Source: Erythrobacter oryzae (GTDB lineage Bacteria > Pseudomonadota > Alphaproteobacteria > Sphingomonadales > Sphingomonadaceae). Taken from it: DNA of 64,000 bases. The position numbers and the translations under genes are program-made. The stretch is taken from contig NZ_JASCXI010000001.1 of assembly GCF_030271515.1 (NCBI RefSeq), forward strand, positions 868,001 through 932,000, written 5' to 3'. A model generated the notes under the pieces. It saw only the letters and a list, made by a program, of their open reading frames with translations, was not told the origin of the DNA and made no database searches. Positions 43,119-52,650 of this stretch are shown here, piece by piece (position 1 is the stretch's first letter; every line of letters starts with the position of its first letter).

Positions 43119-44126
43119 ATGACCCGTTGGCGCCTGTCCGCCCCCGTCGACGACATCCGCGAGGCGTTGCTCGCGCTCCCCGCGCTGCCCGACCGGTTCG
43201 CCATTGCCACACTCGTTGAGGTCGACGGCTCGGCGCCGCGCGATGTAGGGGCGCAGATGCTCATCACTGCGGACGAGCATTGGGGGTTTCTGTCGGGCGG
43301 GTGCATCGAGGATGACGTCGCGCGCCACGGCCGCGAGGTGCTGTCAGCGGACGCGCCGCGCACCTTGCGCTATGGCGAGGGCAGCCCGTGGATCGACATC
43401 AGGCTCGCCTGCGGATCGGGGATCACGGTGCTGGTCGAGCCGGTCGCGGCCGACGAACCCGCAGTCGCGGCGCTGCTGGAGGCATGGCGCACCCGCACCC
43501 CGCTGCTCTTCTCGAGCGATGGCACCACCCGCCGCGCCGAAGCCGCAGGCGAGGCGCCCGCGCACGACGCTTGGGACGGCACCACCTACACCCGCCTCTT
43601 CACCCCGCCCTTGCGGCTGGTGCTGATCGGCGATGATGGCGCGACGCTCAGCGCGGCGTCGCTGGGGCTGGCGATGGGCTGGGATGTCGCGCTGATCACC
43701 CCGGGCGGGCCCGAGTCCGCGCCGATTGACGCCATCGCCTATCACCGCAGCGATCCCGCTGCCGCGCTCGCCGCCATCGCACCCGACCCGTGGACCGCTG
43801 TCGCGGTGCTCTCGCACGACCGCGAGGATGACGAGCGCGGGCTGGCCGCAGCCTTGCAAAGCAAGGCCTTCTATGTCGGCGCGGTCGGCGCACGGGTGCG
43901 GCTCGACCAGCGCCTCGCCAAGCTGCGCGGCCACGGGGTCGACGAGAAGGCCCTAGCGCGGCTCCATGCCCCCATCGGGCTCTACGGCTTCGGCAAGGCC
44001 CCGCGCGAGGTGGCGCTGTCGCTGGTGGCCGAGGTCGCGCAAGGGTTCCACGCGGCGACGGCGGCGGCGAGGTCTTCTGGGGTGTCGATGTCGAGCAGCA
44101 CGCCCCTGTCGGCGGTTTCGAGGTAG
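43119..44126 (+). CDS. xdhC: XdhC/CoxI-family molybdoenzyme maturation factor
   Basis: A 335-aa protein. The N-terminal XdhC part has ATLVEVDGSAPRDVGAQMLI and FLSGGCIEDDV; the C-terminal Rossmann part has RLVLIGDDG and FYVGAVGARVRLDQRL, with IGLYGFGKAPREVALSLVAEV at the end. XdhC proteins bind molybdenum cofactor and insert it, after sulfuration, into xanthine-dehydrogenase-type enzymes. It would serve the iorAB enzyme encoded nearby on the other strand. The ATG at 43119 (MTRWRLS) is preferred; 43095 is an alternative. Its last ~145 bases overlap the 3' end of mocA on the opposite strand. Confidence 0.9.
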   Translation: MTRWRLSAPVDDIREALLALPALPDRFAIATLVEVDGSAPRDVGAQMLITADEHWGFLSGGCIEDDVARHGREVLSADAPRTLRYGEGSPWIDIRLACGSGITVLVEPVAADEPAVAALLEAWRTRTPLLFSSDGTTRRAEAAGEAPAHDAWDGTTYTRLFTPPLRLVLIGDDGATLSAASLGLAMGWDVALITPGGPESAPIDAIAYHRSDPAAALAAIAPDPWTAVAVLSHDREDDERGLAAALQSKAFYVGAVGARVRLDQRLAKLRGHGVDEKALARLHAPIGLYGFGKAPREVALSLVAEVAQGFHAATAAARSSGVSMSSSTPLSAVSR

Positions 44127-44650
44127 GCGACCGCCTCGGGCCGCGCCTTGAGCAGCGCGGTCGCTCCGGCATCGCCCTCCAGCTTCATGAGGTCGGCGAA
44201 GGCCGCGCGGGTGAAGGCAACCGGATGCCCCGGCTTGCCCTCGCAGCGGGGCCGAGCGGCATAGCCAGCCGCCTGCGCCGCTTCCACCAGCGCGCCGCAG
44301 AGCCCCACTGGCACGAGCGGCATGTCGCCGAGGAAGACGCAGACGCCGCAAGTCCCGGACGATAGCCCGGCAATGCCGGTGCACAGCGTTGCAGCCATGC
44401 CCTCGGCCCACGCGGGAGCGTGGACGATACGGCAGGCGAGCCCGTCCAGCGCGGCGCGTACCGGAGCGTCATCCGCTCCCGTAACGACAAGCACCTCGGC
44501 AAAGCCTGCGTCGCAAACCCGCTCGGCCACCCGCCGGATCACCGGCGCGCCGCCGAGGTCGGCCAGTAGCTTGCCCCCCCGTTCTTTGACCCCGAAGCGC
44601 CGCCCCGCCCCTCCGGCGAGGATCAGCGCCGACCAGCGGGAAACGCTCAA
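43982..44650 (-). CDS. mocA: MobA-like nucleotidyltransferase (MocA-type)
   Basis: A 222-aa NTP transferase. It has the glycine-rich start ALILAGGAGRRFGVKERGGKLL, then VVTGADD, VCVFLGDMPLVP and GHPVAFTRAAFADLMKLEGDAG, and ends with LLDIDTPEDLAAA. MocA adds CMP to molybdopterin to make the cytosine-dinucleotide cofactor used by xanthine-dehydrogenase-family enzymes. The last ~25 residues after the normal family end lie opposite the xdhC 3' end. It starts four bases inside the iorB stop, giving an iorA-iorB-mocA operon. Confidence 0.92.
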   Translation of the reverse strand: MSVSRWSALILAGGAGRRFGVKERGGKLLADLGGAPVIRRVAERVCDAGFAEVLVVTGADDAPVRAALDGLACRIVHAPAWAEGMAATLCTGIAGLSSGTCGVCVFLGDMPLVPVGLCGALVEAAQAAGYAARPRCEGKPGHPVAFTRAAFADLMKLEGDAGATALLKARPEAVAYLETADRGVLLDIDTPEDLAAAVAAWNPCATSATSDSATSRGALPKP

Positions 44651-46911
44651 GCCTTGGCTTGCGTCAGGATCGGCAGGTTGCGGATGCGCTTGCCGGTAAG
44701 CGACGCCAGCGCATTCGCCAGCGCCGGGGTCGCGGGCGGCAGGCCCGGTTCGCCGATCCCGCCGGTCTTCGCCCCGCTGTCGGCGAAGTGCACGTCGACC
44801 GCCGGGGGTGCGTCCGCCAGCTTGAGGATCGGGTAGTCCGAGAAATTGCTCTCCACCACCGCGCCCTTGTCGAGCGTCACCGCCTCACCGATGCCGGACG
44901 AGAGCCCCATGATGAGGCCGCCCATGATCTGCGCCTCGGCATTGAGGGGGTTCACCGTCGTCCCGCAATCGACCACCGCGAAGGCGCGGACCACCTTGGG
45001 GCTGCCATCTTCCTTCAGCGTCGCCTCGACCACCTCGGCGACGATCGTGTCGAAGCTCTCGACGATGGCGATGCCCCGGCCCACGCCTTCGGGCAGCGGC
45101 GTGCCCCAGCCCGCGCGCTTGGCGACTTCATCGAGCACCTTCTGGTGCCGCGAGCCTTCAGCGAGGTGCTTGCGCCGGAACTGGTAGGGGTCCGCCCCCG
45201 CCGCCAGCGCCAGCTCGTCCATGAAGCTTTCGGTGTAGAACCCGAGCTGGGTCGCGTTGACCGAGCGCCACGGTCCGTCGATCTGGTTCGACTGGTAGGC
45301 GAAATGCCGCCGCGATGTCGCGGGCAGATTGTAGATGAAGGGCACCTCGCCCTCCGCATTACCGCTCTGCGCGTAATCGATCCGCATTGCGGTGATCGCC
45401 CCGTCCTTCAATGAAGCCGAAAGCTTCGCCGAGGATTGCGGGCGGTAGGAGCCGTGGCGCACTTCCTCCTCGCGGCTCCACACCAGCTTGACCGGATAGG
45501 GCACCTGTTTGGCGATGATCGCGATCTGGTCGATGATCTCGACGATGTCGGGGAAGCGCCGGCCGAAGCCGCCGCCCATGATCATGGGGACGAATTCGAC
45601 CTGGTCGACCTCGAGCCCCGCGGCCTTGGCCGCCTTGACGCGGGTGGAGAGCGGGTCCTGCAAGCCGCCCCAGATGGTGAGCTTGCCGTCCTTGAAATGG
45701 CCGGTGAGCGCGAAGGGCTCCATCATCGCGTGGTGGAGGAAGGGGACGCGGTATTCGGCCTCGACCAGCTTGGCGCCGGTGGCCTTGAAGGCGCCGTCGA
45801 CATCGCCCTCGCCCGCTTCGTTGTCGGGCTTGCCGCCCGCCATCAGCTTCCCTTGCGCGGCATAGACCGCCGGGGTGTTGACCGCCGCATGGCCGCCGTC
45901 GGAGAACTTGGGCGAGAGGGCCTGCAAACCCTTGGTCGCGGGCCAGTAACCCTTGCCGATCACCACCACGGCGTCGGGCAGCTTGATCACCTTCTCGACG
46001 CCCTTGACGGCAAGCGCCGGGGCCTCGTCGACGCTTTCCAGCTTGCCGCCGCGCACGGGGGCCGCCGCAATGGTGGCGACGCGCATCTCGGGGAGCGTGA
46101 AGTCGATCCCGTAGACCGCCGAGCCATCGACCTTGGCGGGGATGTCGCGGCGCGGAACGCCGGTGCCGATCAGTTTCCACTGTTCGCGGGTCTTGAGCAC
46201 CGGATCGCTGGCGAGCGACCGCTCAGCCGCGCCTGCGGCCAGCTCGCCATAGCGCAGCGACTTGCCGGACTTGGCGTGGGTGACCTTGCTGTCGGCGGTG
46301 GTCAGTTCGCTCTCGGGAACGCCCAGCCGGTCGACCGCTTCGGCGATCAGCGCCGCGCGCACCGCCGCGCCGGTGCGGCGCATCGCGATCTCGCCGGTGA
46401 AGCGGATCGCGGAAGAGCCGCCGGTGATCATCAGCGGCATCGAGCGCGCCATCATCCCGATCACCGCATCGGGGATCAGCCCGGCAGCAAAGTCTCCCGC
46501 CATCGTCGGCAGGAAGCCCTTGGCGAGCGCGGCATTGGCGAAAGCGAGGTCGGCCGGGGCCTGCTCGATCCTGACCTTTTCCCAGTCCGCGTCCAGCTCG
46601 TCAGCCAGCATCTGGCCGAGCGCGGTGTGCGAGCCCTGCCCGAAGTCGATATGGGGCGAATAGACCGTGACCGTGTCGTCCTCGCCGATGGTCATGATGC
46701 TGCCGAAGGCGGGCTTGCCCTCGCCGCCGATCATGGCGTTGCCCTTGGCCTTGACGCTGCTGTCGGTCCACCACACGCCGAAGATGCCGCCGCCCACGAC
46801 CAGCGCGGAGCCGGCGAGGAAGATGCGGCGCTTGATGCCCTTGCGCTTGGGCTTGGGCGCCGGAGCTGCGGTTTCGGGGAGGTCGATGTCGGGGGTCGGA
46901 TTGTCGGCCAT
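44647..46911 (-). CDS. Molybdopterin-binding hydroxylase large subunit (IorB-like)
   Basis: A 754-aa large subunit of the xanthine dehydrogenase family, isoquinoline 1-oxidoreductase (IorB) type. A twin-arginine-like signal (KRRIFLAGSALVVGG, about 23-37) suggests export to the periplasm. The family motifs are IDFGQGSHTALGQMLADEL, IMGGGFGRRFPDIVE, WRSVNATQLGFYTESFMDEL and GIGEPGLPPATPALANAL, which holds the catalytic Glu in GEPG. With the small 2Fe-2S subunit it hydroxylates N-heteroaromatics or oxidises aldehydes; the substrate cannot be told. Overlaps iorA by one base and mocA by four. Confidence 0.92.
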   Translation of the reverse strand: MADNPTPDIDLPETAAPAPKPKRKGIKRRIFLAGSALVVGGGIFGVWWTDSSVKAKGNAMIGGEGKPAFGSIMTIGEDDTVTVYSPHIDFGQGSHTALGQMLADELDADWEKVRIEQAPADLAFANAALAKGFLPTMAGDFAAGLIPDAVIGMMARSMPLMITGGSSAIRFTGEIAMRRTGAAVRAALIAEAVDRLGVPESELTTADSKVTHAKSGKSLRYGELAAGAAERSLASDPVLKTREQWKLIGTGVPRRDIPAKVDGSAVYGIDFTLPEMRVATIAAAPVRGGKLESVDEAPALAVKGVEKVIKLPDAVVVIGKGYWPATKGLQALSPKFSDGGHAAVNTPAVYAAQGKLMAGGKPDNEAGEGDVDGAFKATGAKLVEAEYRVPFLHHAMMEPFALTGHFKDGKLTIWGGLQDPLSTRVKAAKAAGLEVDQVEFVPMIMGGGFGRRFPDIVEIIDQIAIIAKQVPYPVKLVWSREEEVRHGSYRPQSSAKLSASLKDGAITAMRIDYAQSGNAEGEVPFIYNLPATSRRHFAYQSNQIDGPWRSVNATQLGFYTESFMDELALAAGADPYQFRRKHLAEGSRHQKVLDEVAKRAGWGTPLPEGVGRGIAIVESFDTIVAEVVEATLKEDGSPKVVRAFAVVDCGTTVNPLNAEAQIMGGLIMGLSSGIGEAVTLDKGAVVESNFSDYPILKLADAPPAVDVHFADSGAKTGGIGEPGLPPATPALANALASLTGKRIRNLPILTQAKA

Positions 46912-47393
46912 CACGCGGCTCCCTGTTCGGCCGCAGCGGCGGCACCGGTGGCAGCAAGGATCGCCTTGCGGATGCGCGGATAGGTGCCGCAGCGGCAGAT
47001 ATTGGTCATCGCCTCGTCGATCTGCGCGTCGGTCGGCGTGCCGACCTGCTCGATCAGCGCCACGGCGGCCATGATCTGGCCCGACTGGCAGTAGCCGCAT
47101 TGCGGCACCTGCGCGTCGATCCACGCCTGCTGGGCCTTGTGGAGCACGCCATCGGCGCTCTTGAGCCCCTCGATGGTGGTCACGGATTTGCCGGCGACCT
47201 CGCTCACCGGCACGCTGCACGAACGGGTGAGGTTGCCGTCGACATGCACCGAGCACGCCCCGCAGGCCGCGATGCCGCAGCCGAACTTGGTGCCGGTGAG
47301 GCCGAGATCGTCACGCAGCGCCCACAGCAGCGGCGTGTCGGCATCGGCCTCTACGCTCACGGGCTTGCCGTTTACAGAAAATGCGATTGCCAC
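46911..47393 (-). CDS. 2Fe-2S small subunit of IorAB-type hydroxylase
   Basis: A 160-aa iron-sulfur subunit. The N-terminal plant-type 2Fe-2S site is [16 protein letters not shown] and the second site is [10 protein letters not shown] with [12 protein letters not shown] near the end, the usual eight cysteines of the family. It passes electrons from the molybdopterin subunit. The start is GTG 47393, preceded by GGGGAG at good spacing; the longer frame from 47468 adds unrelated residues. First gene of the iorA-iorB-mocA operon, divergent from the lyase gene. Confidence 0.92.
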   Translation of the reverse strand: MAIAFSVNGKPVSVEADADTPLLWALRDDLGLTGTKFGCGIAACGACSVHVDGNLTRSCSVPVSEVAGKSVTTIEGLKSADGVLHKAQQAWIDAQVPQCGYCQSGQIMAAVALIEQVGTPTDAQIDEAMTNICRCGTYPRIRKAILAATGAAAAAEQGAA

Positions 47394-47557
47394 AGGCGGC
47401 ACTCCCCATGTTTTGGATTTGGGTTGTGTATAGCAACGCGAAGCCCCCCTCGCCAAACGGAAAGACACGGGCGCAAGGCAGGCTCGGGCAAATGACGCAG
47501 ACTTGCGATGCGCGGGCGCGCTTCGTAAGCGCTGGGGGACCGAGGAGAGGAAGTCCG

Positions 47558-48460
47558 ATGCCCCACACCATTCCCACCCCGCCCCGCATGCGCTCGTGGC
47601 TGTTCGCGCCCGGCGACAGCGAGAAGAAGATGGGGAAGGCCGAAGGCGGCAACGCGGATATCGTGTTGCTCGACCTCGAGGATTCGGTCGCGCCCGAGAA
47701 CAAGCCCGCCGCGCGCCAGATGGTCGCCGCGCAGATCGCGGCCTCGGTCAACAAGGCGCGGCTGTGGGTGCGGATCAATCCGGTCGCGGGGAACGAATGC
47801 ATCGCCGATCTCGCCGCGATCATGCCTGCGCGCCCCGGCGGGGTGTTTCTGCCCAAGGCCGAAGGGGCGGCGGACGTGACGCAGCTTCATCACTATCTGA
47901 CCGCGCTCGAAGCCGCAAACGGCATCCCCCTCGGCCGCACTCTCATCGCCGCTCTCGTCACCGAGACCGCCGCGGCGATGTTCCACACCGGCGACTATGC
48001 GGGCGATTACCCCGGCAAGGCGCGGCTGGTTGCGATGAGCTGGGGGGCGGAGGACCTCTCCTCGGCGCTCGGCGCGCGCGAGCAGCGGGGGCCGGACGGC
48101 GAGTATTCGCACACCTACGAGATGGCGCGCAGCCTGTGCCTAATCGGCGCGGCGGCGGCGGGGGTGGCGGCGATCGAGACGGTGCAACCCGAGTTCCGCG
48201 ATCTCGAGGCGCTGGCGGCGCGCGCGCGGCGGGTGCGCGCGCAGGGTTTCGGCGGGATGCTCGCGATCCATCCCGCGCAGGTCGATCCGATCAACGCAGC
48301 CTTCACCCCCAGCGCAGAGGAACTCGCCCACGCCCGCGCTGTGGTGCAGGCCTTTGCCGACCACCCCGGCGCAGGCGTGGTGGCATTGGATGGCGCGATG
48401 CTCGACCGCCCGCATCTGGCGCTGGCGCAGCGCCTGCTCGCCGAGGCGGGCGTGCAGTAG
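47558..48460 (+). CDS. HpcH/HpaI-family CoA-ester lyase (citrate lyase beta-like)
   Basis: A 300-aa enzyme of the CitE-like/malyl-CoA lyase group: [33 protein letters not shown] (metal and substrate binding), [46 protein letters not shown] and [17 protein letters not shown]. It should cleave a CoA thioester such as (3S)-malyl-CoA or citramalyl-CoA; which one is not clear. ATG at 47558 after GAGGAGAGGAAG. The stop codon begins a small TAGGTTA/TAACCTA inverted repeat (48458-48487). Confidence 0.9.
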   Translation: MPHTIPTPPRMRSWLFAPGDSEKKMGKAEGGNADIVLLDLEDSVAPENKPAARQMVAAQIAASVNKARLWVRINPVAGNECIADLAAIMPARPGGVFLPKAEGAADVTQLHHYLTALEAANGIPLGRTLIAALVTETAAAMFHTGDYAGDYPGKARLVAMSWGAEDLSSALGAREQRGPDGEYSHTYEMARSLCLIGAAAAGVAAIETVQPEFRDLEALAARARRVRAQGFGGMLAIHPAQVDPINAAFTPSAEELAHARAVVQAFADHPGAGVVALDGAMLDRPHLALAQRLLAEAGVQ

Positions 48461-48531
48461 GTTAAATCATTTTCCTACTCTAACCTATTTGGTTATTTGG
48501 TTGCGCGACTCACTCGAAAGGAGCGCGCGCC

Positions 48532-48945
48532 ATGGCCCTACTCGACGTCCTCATCGGACCCATCGCCTCGATCATCGACAAGATCATCCCGGATAAGGAG
48601 GCGCAGGCCAAGGCCAAGCTCGAACTGATCGCGTTGCAGGGCACGCAGGAAATGCAGATGCTCGAAACACAGCTCAAGGCGATCGTCGCCGAGGCCAATT
48701 CGAGCGATCCGTGGACCAGCCGCGCCCGGCCGAGCTTTCTCTACGTGATGTATGTGCTGCTGCTCGCATCGCTGCCGATGGGGGTTCTTTCGGCTTTCAA
48801 TCCCGCCGCCGCGCACGAGATCGCGGCGGGGATGAACGCCTATCTCGCGGGGCTGCCCGAGCCGCTCTACGCCCTCTTCGGCACTGGCTACCTCGGCTAC
48901 ACCGCCGCGCGCCAGTGGGGGAAGGTCAAGGGCGTGGACAAGTAG
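48532..48945 (+). CDS. 3-TM holin family protein (gene-transfer-agent type)
   Basis: A 137-aa protein. The amphipathic start (LLDVLIGPIASIIDKIIPDKE) is followed by a helical linker, a membrane segment (FLYVMYVLLLASLPMGVLSAF) and a C-terminal hydrophobic end (PLYALFGTGYLGYTAARQWGKVKG), as in the 3-TM holins tied to Rhodobacter-type gene transfer agents. Such holins permeabilise the inner membrane for endolysin. No endolysin or GTA structural genes are near it, so it is an orphan here. AAAGGAGCGC precedes the ATG, and the leader is AT-rich. Confidence 0.85.
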   Translation: MALLDVLIGPIASIIDKIIPDKEAQAKAKLELIALQGTQEMQMLETQLKAIVAEANSSDPWTSRARPSFLYVMYVLLLASLPMGVLSAFNPAAAHEIAAGMNAYLAGLPEPLYALFGTGYLGYTAARQWGKVKGVDK

Positions 48946-48953
48946 GCGCGGGC

Positions 48954-49484
48954 TCAATCGAACAGCGCGTGGCCGCCGAAATGGGCGATTGCCGCCATTG
49001 CATCGTCGAAGCGCCCGTCGGTGCCGACCAGATTGATCGCGATGTCGCCGCCGGTCAGCATCCGGTTGGCGCGCGAGAGCTTCGCGGCGATCCCGCGGCC
49101 GGGGTATGCCTCGGGCCGGCGCAGGTGGAGGATGATGTTCTTCTGGCTCTGGTAGGACCAGACCGACACGCGCCGGATTTCGGACCAGGGGATGGTGGCA
49201 TCCGACCATTGCGCCACCTTGATGCCCGCCCTGCCGATCTCGACCTGTGCCGCATCGTCGAAGAAGCGCCTGGCGATGACCAGCAGGCACATCCCGAAGA
49301 AGATCACGCAGAGCCAGCCCACATAGGGCACAAGCTCAGGCGAAATGCGGCGCGACCCGCTGCTCGGGTCTGGCCCCTCGCCGAGAACGCCCGCCATCCA
49401 CAGCCCCCCCACAACGAAGCCGAGTGCGGCCAGCAGCAGCAAGCCCATGCGCCAGCGTGAATGGTGTGCGCGGAATTCTTTCAT
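48954..49484 (-). CDS. STM3941-family membrane protein
   Basis: A 176-aa protein with two membrane segments (GLLLLAALGFVVGGLWMAGV and VGWLCVIFFGMCLLVIARRF) followed by a soluble PH-like part (IPWSEIRRVSVWSYQSQKNI, SRANRMLTGGDIAINLVGTDG). The layout fits the STM3941 family, whose role is unknown. The ATG at 49484 (MKEFRAHHSRWRM) is chosen over an upstream one at 49520. Divergent from aroQ and convergent with the holin gene. Confidence 0.8.
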   Translation of the reverse strand: MKEFRAHHSRWRMGLLLLAALGFVVGGLWMAGVLGEGPDPSSGSRRISPELVPYVGWLCVIFFGMCLLVIARRFFDDAAQVEIGRAGIKVAQWSDATIPWSEIRRVSVWSYQSQKNIILHLRRPEAYPGRGIAAKLSRANRMLTGGDIAINLVGTDGRFDDAMAAIAHFGGHALFD

Positions 49485-49578
49485 GGCTGCTTTGCCTAAC
49501 CACATCTGCGGTGCAGGCAAGATGCGACCACGCGCGCACGCCCTTCCCCGCCCCGCCCCTTCCCGCTAAGCGACCGCC

Positions 49579-50019
49579 ATGAGCAACCTCGTCTACGTCC
49601 TCAACGGCCCCAACCTCAATCTCCTCGGCACGCGCGAGCCGGAAATCTACGGCACCACCACGCTCGATGACATCGCCGGGATGCTCGAAGACCGCGCGCG
49701 CGAGCTCGGGCTCGAAATCGAGATGCGGCAGACCAACCACGAAGGGATGCTGGTCGACTGGCTGCACGAGGCGCAGGCGGAAGGCGCGCGGGCCGTGTTG
49801 CTCAATGCGGCGGCCTATACCCACACCTCGGTGGCGCTGCTCGATGCGATCAAGGCGATCCGCACGCCGGTGATCGAGGTGCACCTCTCCGATCCCAAGA
49901 CCCGCGAGGCCTTCCGCCACCTCTCCTATGTCGGGATGGCTGCGGCCAAGACCGTCGAGGGGCACGGCGCGCGCTCCTACCTCATCGCGCTCGAAGCCGT
50001 AGCGGCAGGGGAGGTCTGA
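49579..50019 (+). CDS. aroQ: Type II 3-dehydroquinate dehydratase
   Basis: A 146-aa enzyme of the shikimate pathway that dehydrates 3-dehydroquinate. It begins VLNGPNLNLLGTREPEIYG, containing the catalytic Tyr, then has MRQTNHEGMLVDWLHEA, LLNAAAYTHTSVALLDA, IEVHLSDP with the catalytic His, and REAFRHLSYVG. Full-length. It lies just upstream of accB-accC, as is common in alphaproteobacteria. Confidence 0.96.
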   Translation: MSNLVYVLNGPNLNLLGTREPEIYGTTTLDDIAGMLEDRARELGLEIEMRQTNHEGMLVDWLHEAQAEGARAVLLNAAAYTHTSVALLDAIKAIRTPVIEVHLSDPKTREAFRHLSYVGMAAAKTVEGHGARSYLIALEAVAAGEV

Positions 50020-50062
50020 AATCGTCACGCCACTTTCACATTTTGCACCTCTGCCACTTGCC

Positions 50063-50079
50063 TGCCGCAATTGGCGGCA
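50063..50079. promoter_or_regulatory. Small hairpin between aroQ and accB
   Basis: TGCCGC-AATTG-GCGGCA forms a 6-bp stem with a 5-base loop, about 45 bases after the aroQ stop and 47 before the accB start. There is no T-run behind it. It may be a weak attenuator or an operator; nothing further supports either role. Confidence 0.35.
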
Positions 50080-50125
50080 ATAGACGCGCGGACTTTACGG
50101 TCGCACCACAAGGCAAGGGGCACAC

Positions 50126-50644
50126 ATGGCAAACGACGCTGGCCAAACCGGCAAGGCAAACGGGCGCAAGTCGGGGATGAACATCGACACGGCGCTGGTG
50201 CGCGAGCTGGCCGAGCTGCTGAACGAGACCGGCCTGACCGAGATCGAGGTCGAGGATGACGACCGCAAGATCCGCGTCTCGCGCGGCGCTGTCGCTGCTG
50301 CCGCCCCGGTCTATGCCGCTGCCCCTGCCGCGCCTGCTGCTGCCCCCGCGCCTGCCGCCGCCGCGCCCGCGCCTGCCGCAGCGCCCGCTGCCGAGGCCGG
50401 CCCCGATCTCAAGAACGCGGTGAAGTCGCCGATGGTCGGCACGGCCTATCTGACCCCCGAACCCGGCGCCGCCCCGTTCATCGCGGTCGGCAAGGCCGTG
50501 AAGGAAGGCGACACGCTGCTGATCGTCGAGGCGATGAAGGTCATGAACCCGATCACCGCGCCCCGCTCCGGCACCGTCACCGCGATCCTGATCGAAACCG
50601 CCCAGCCGGTCGAATTCGACCAGCCTCTGGTGGTGATCTCCTAA
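50126..50644 (+). CDS. accB: Acetyl-CoA carboxylase biotin carboxyl carrier protein
   Basis: A 172-aa biotin carrier. A helical N-terminus ([20 protein letters not shown]) is followed by a long Ala/Pro linker (about 54-90) and the biotinyl domain, with the biotin Lys138 in [10 protein letters not shown] and the thumb region [11 protein letters not shown]. It carries carboxybiotin between AccC and the transferase. The ATG at 50126 follows AAGGGGCAC; an ATG at about 50177 is possible. It is followed by accC after 4 bp. Confidence 0.95.
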   Translation: MANDAGQTGKANGRKSGMNIDTALVRELAELLNETGLTEIEVEDDDRKIRVSRGAVAAAAPVYAAAPAAPAAAPAPAAAAPAPAAAPAAEAGPDLKNAVKSPMVGTAYLTPEPGAAPFIAVGKAVKEGDTLLIVEAMKVMNPITAPRSGTVTAILIETAQPVEFDQPLVVIS

Positions 50645-50648
50645 GACA

Positions 50649-51998
50649 ATGGGCATCAAACGCATCCTGATCGCCAACCGCGGCGAGATCGCTTTGCGCA
50701 TCCACCGCGCGGCGCATGAAATGGGGATCGAGACGGTCGCGGTGCACTCCACTGCCGATGCCGACGCGATGCATGTGCGCCTTGCCGACCACGCGGTCTG
50801 CATCGGCCCGCCGCCCGCGACCGACTCCTATCTCAACATCGCCAACATCATCTCGGCCGCCGAAATCGCCCAGTGCGACGCGATCCACCCCGGCTACGGC
50901 TTCCTGTCGGAGAACGCCAAGTTCGCCGACATCGTCGAAGCGCATGACATCATCTGGATCGGCCCCAAGCCCGAACATATCCGCACGATGGGCGACAAGA
51001 TCGAGGCCAAGCGCACCGCGGGCGCCCTCGGCCTGCCGTTGGTGCCGGGTTCGGACGGCGCGGTGTCCGACATCACCGAGGCCAAGGCGATTGCCGAGGC
51101 GGCGGGCTATCCCGTCATCATCAAGGCCGCATCCGGCGGCGGCGGGCGCGGGATGAAGGTGTGCAACAGCCCCGACCAGCTCGAAACGCTGATCCAGCAG
51201 GCCGGCTCCGAGGCCAAGGCCGCCTTTGGCGATGCCACGGTCTACATCGAGAAGTATCTCGGCAACCCGCGCCACATCGAGTTCCAGGTGTTCGGCGACG
51301 GCAACGGCAATGCGATCCATTTGGGCGAGCGCGACTGCTCCTTGCAGCGCCGCCACCAGAAGGTGCTCGAAGAGGCCCCCTCCCCCGTCATCAGCCACGA
51401 AGAGCGCATGCGCATGGGCGAGGTCTGCGCCAAGGCGATGCGCGACATGGGCTATCGCGGCGCAGGCACGATTGAATTCCTGTGGGAAAACGGCGAGTTC
51501 TACTTCATCGAGATGAACACCCGCCTCCAGGTCGAACACCCGGTGACCGAAGCGATTACCGGCGTCGACCTCGTTCGCGAACAAATCCGCATCGCCGAAG
51601 GCCGGCCTTTGTCCGTCACGCAGGAGGACATCGAGTTCAAGGGCCACGCGATCGAGTGCCGGATCAACGCCGAAGACCCGTTCAACTTTGCTCCCTCGCC
51701 GGGCCTCGTGAGCTATTTCCACGCGGCAGGCGGCATGCATGTGCGCGTCGATAGCGGGCTCTACGCGGGCTACCGCATCCCGCCCTATTACGACAGCATG
51801 ATCGCCAAGCTGATCGTCTACGGCCGCACCCGCGAGGGCTGCATCATGCGCCTCCGGCGCGCGCTCGAGGAAATGGTGGTCGAGGGGGTCAAGACCAACA
51901 TCCCGCTCCACCAGGAACTGCTGCGCCAGACCGACGTGCTGAACGGCGACTACTCGATCAAGTGGCTGGAAAACTGGCTGGAGGAGCGCGAGGTCTGA
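50649..51998 (+). CDS. accC: Acetyl-CoA carboxylase biotin carboxylase subunit
   Basis: A 449-aa ATP-grasp enzyme that carboxylates the biotin of AccB. It shows [32 protein letters not shown], the glycine loop [40 protein letters not shown], and the active-site [16 protein letters not shown]. Length and motifs are standard. It is convergent with the tetR gene, with only 6 bp between the stops. Confidence 0.97.
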   Translation: MGIKRILIANRGEIALRIHRAAHEMGIETVAVHSTADADAMHVRLADHAVCIGPPPATDSYLNIANIISAAEIAQCDAIHPGYGFLSENAKFADIVEAHDIIWIGPKPEHIRTMGDKIEAKRTAGALGLPLVPGSDGAVSDITEAKAIAEAAGYPVIIKAASGGGGRGMKVCNSPDQLETLIQQAGSEAKAAFGDATVYIEKYLGNPRHIEFQVFGDGNGNAIHLGERDCSLQRRHQKVLEEAPSPVISHEERMRMGEVCAKAMRDMGYRGAGTIEFLWENGEFYFIEMNTRLQVEHPVTEAITGVDLVREQIRIAEGRPLSVTQEDIEFKGHAIECRINAEDPFNFAPSPGLVSYFHAAGGMHVRVDSGLYAGYRIPPYYDSMIAKLIVYGRTREGCIMRLRRALEEMVVEGVKTNIPLHQELLRQTDVLNGDYSIKWLENWLEEREV

Positions 51999-52004
51999 CG
52001 CGGG

Positions 52005-52595
52005 TCAGGCCCTGCCTTCCATCCCCTTCAGCACCCCGAGTATCAGCCTTTCCACATCGGGCAGCGGCTGGCCGCGCTCGCGCAGGCTCGCTACCGCCAG
52101 TTCGGTCATCAGCGCATTGACCAGCCGCGCGGCGAGCGGCTGGTCGATCGCGCCGATCTCGCCCGCCTCGGCCGCGCGCGCGAGTTGGCGCTCGAACAGG
52201 GCGAGGCTGTTGGCGTTCTCGATCCGCTGGGCTTCCTCCACCCCGAGCGCAGCGGGGCCGATGCGCAGGAGGATCGCGGCCACATCGGGCGCACGGATTT
52301 CCTCGAGCCAGGCGGCGCACATCCAGGTCAGCTGGGCGAGCGGCGAGACCGCCCCCGCTTGCTCCGCGCGGGCCAGCGCGCGGGCAATCGCGCCCTTGGA
52401 TTCCGCCTTGTAGATCGCCGCGATCAGCTCGGTCTTGCTGGCGAAGTGGTGATAGAGCGCGCCTTTGCTAAGCCCGGTGCGCGCCAGCACCGCGGCCATC
52501 GTGGTCGCCTCCACCCCCTCGGCCAGCAGCAGCGCGCGGCACGCCGCCAGCAGCGCCTCGCGCGTGGCATCGGATCTCTGCTGCTGGGTCGGCAT
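52005..52595 (-). CDS. TetR-family transcriptional regulator
   Basis: A 196-aa regulator. The N-terminal helix-turn-helix (about 9-55) reads REALLAACRALLLAEGVEAT, then MAAVLARTGLSKGALYHHF and SKTELIAAIY, typical of TetR proteins. The C-terminal ligand domain is helical. It is divergent from the NTF2-like gene; a palindrome in the gap (52634-52650) is a likely operator for both. Confidence 0.92.
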   Translation of the reverse strand: MPTQQQRSDATREALLAACRALLLAEGVEATTMAAVLARTGLSKGALYHHFASKTELIAAIYKAESKGAIARALARAEQAGAVSPLAQLTWMCAAWLEEIRAPDVAAILLRIGPAALGVEEAQRIENANSLALFERQLARAAEAGEIGAIDQPLAARLVNALMTELAVASLRERGQPLPDVERLILGVLKGMEGRA

Positions 52596-52633
52596 GATCG
52601 CCCCTTTACTCTCTTGGCGGCTTCACGCAAAAC

Positions 52634-52650
52634 AAACCGCTGGTCGGTTT
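52634..52650. promoter_or_regulatory. Palindromic TetR-type operator
   Basis: AAACCG-CTGGT-CGGTTT is a 6-bp inverted repeat with a 5-base spacer in the 67-bp gap between tetR (minus) and the NTF2-like gene (plus). Size and place fit a TetR-family operator, 13 bases before the plus-strand start codon. It probably controls both genes. Confidence 0.65.

Noticed and set aside
48458-48487. TAGGTTA/TAACCTA repeat after the lyase gene as a terminator.
   Set aside because: The stem is only 7 bp, AT-rich, with a 16-base loop and no clear T-run; noted with the gene but not called.
50300-50400. Short GCC/CCG repeats in accB as a satellite or CRISPR-like repeat.
   Set aside because: They encode the Ala/Pro linker normal for biotin carrier proteins; no CRISPR array was seen anywhere.
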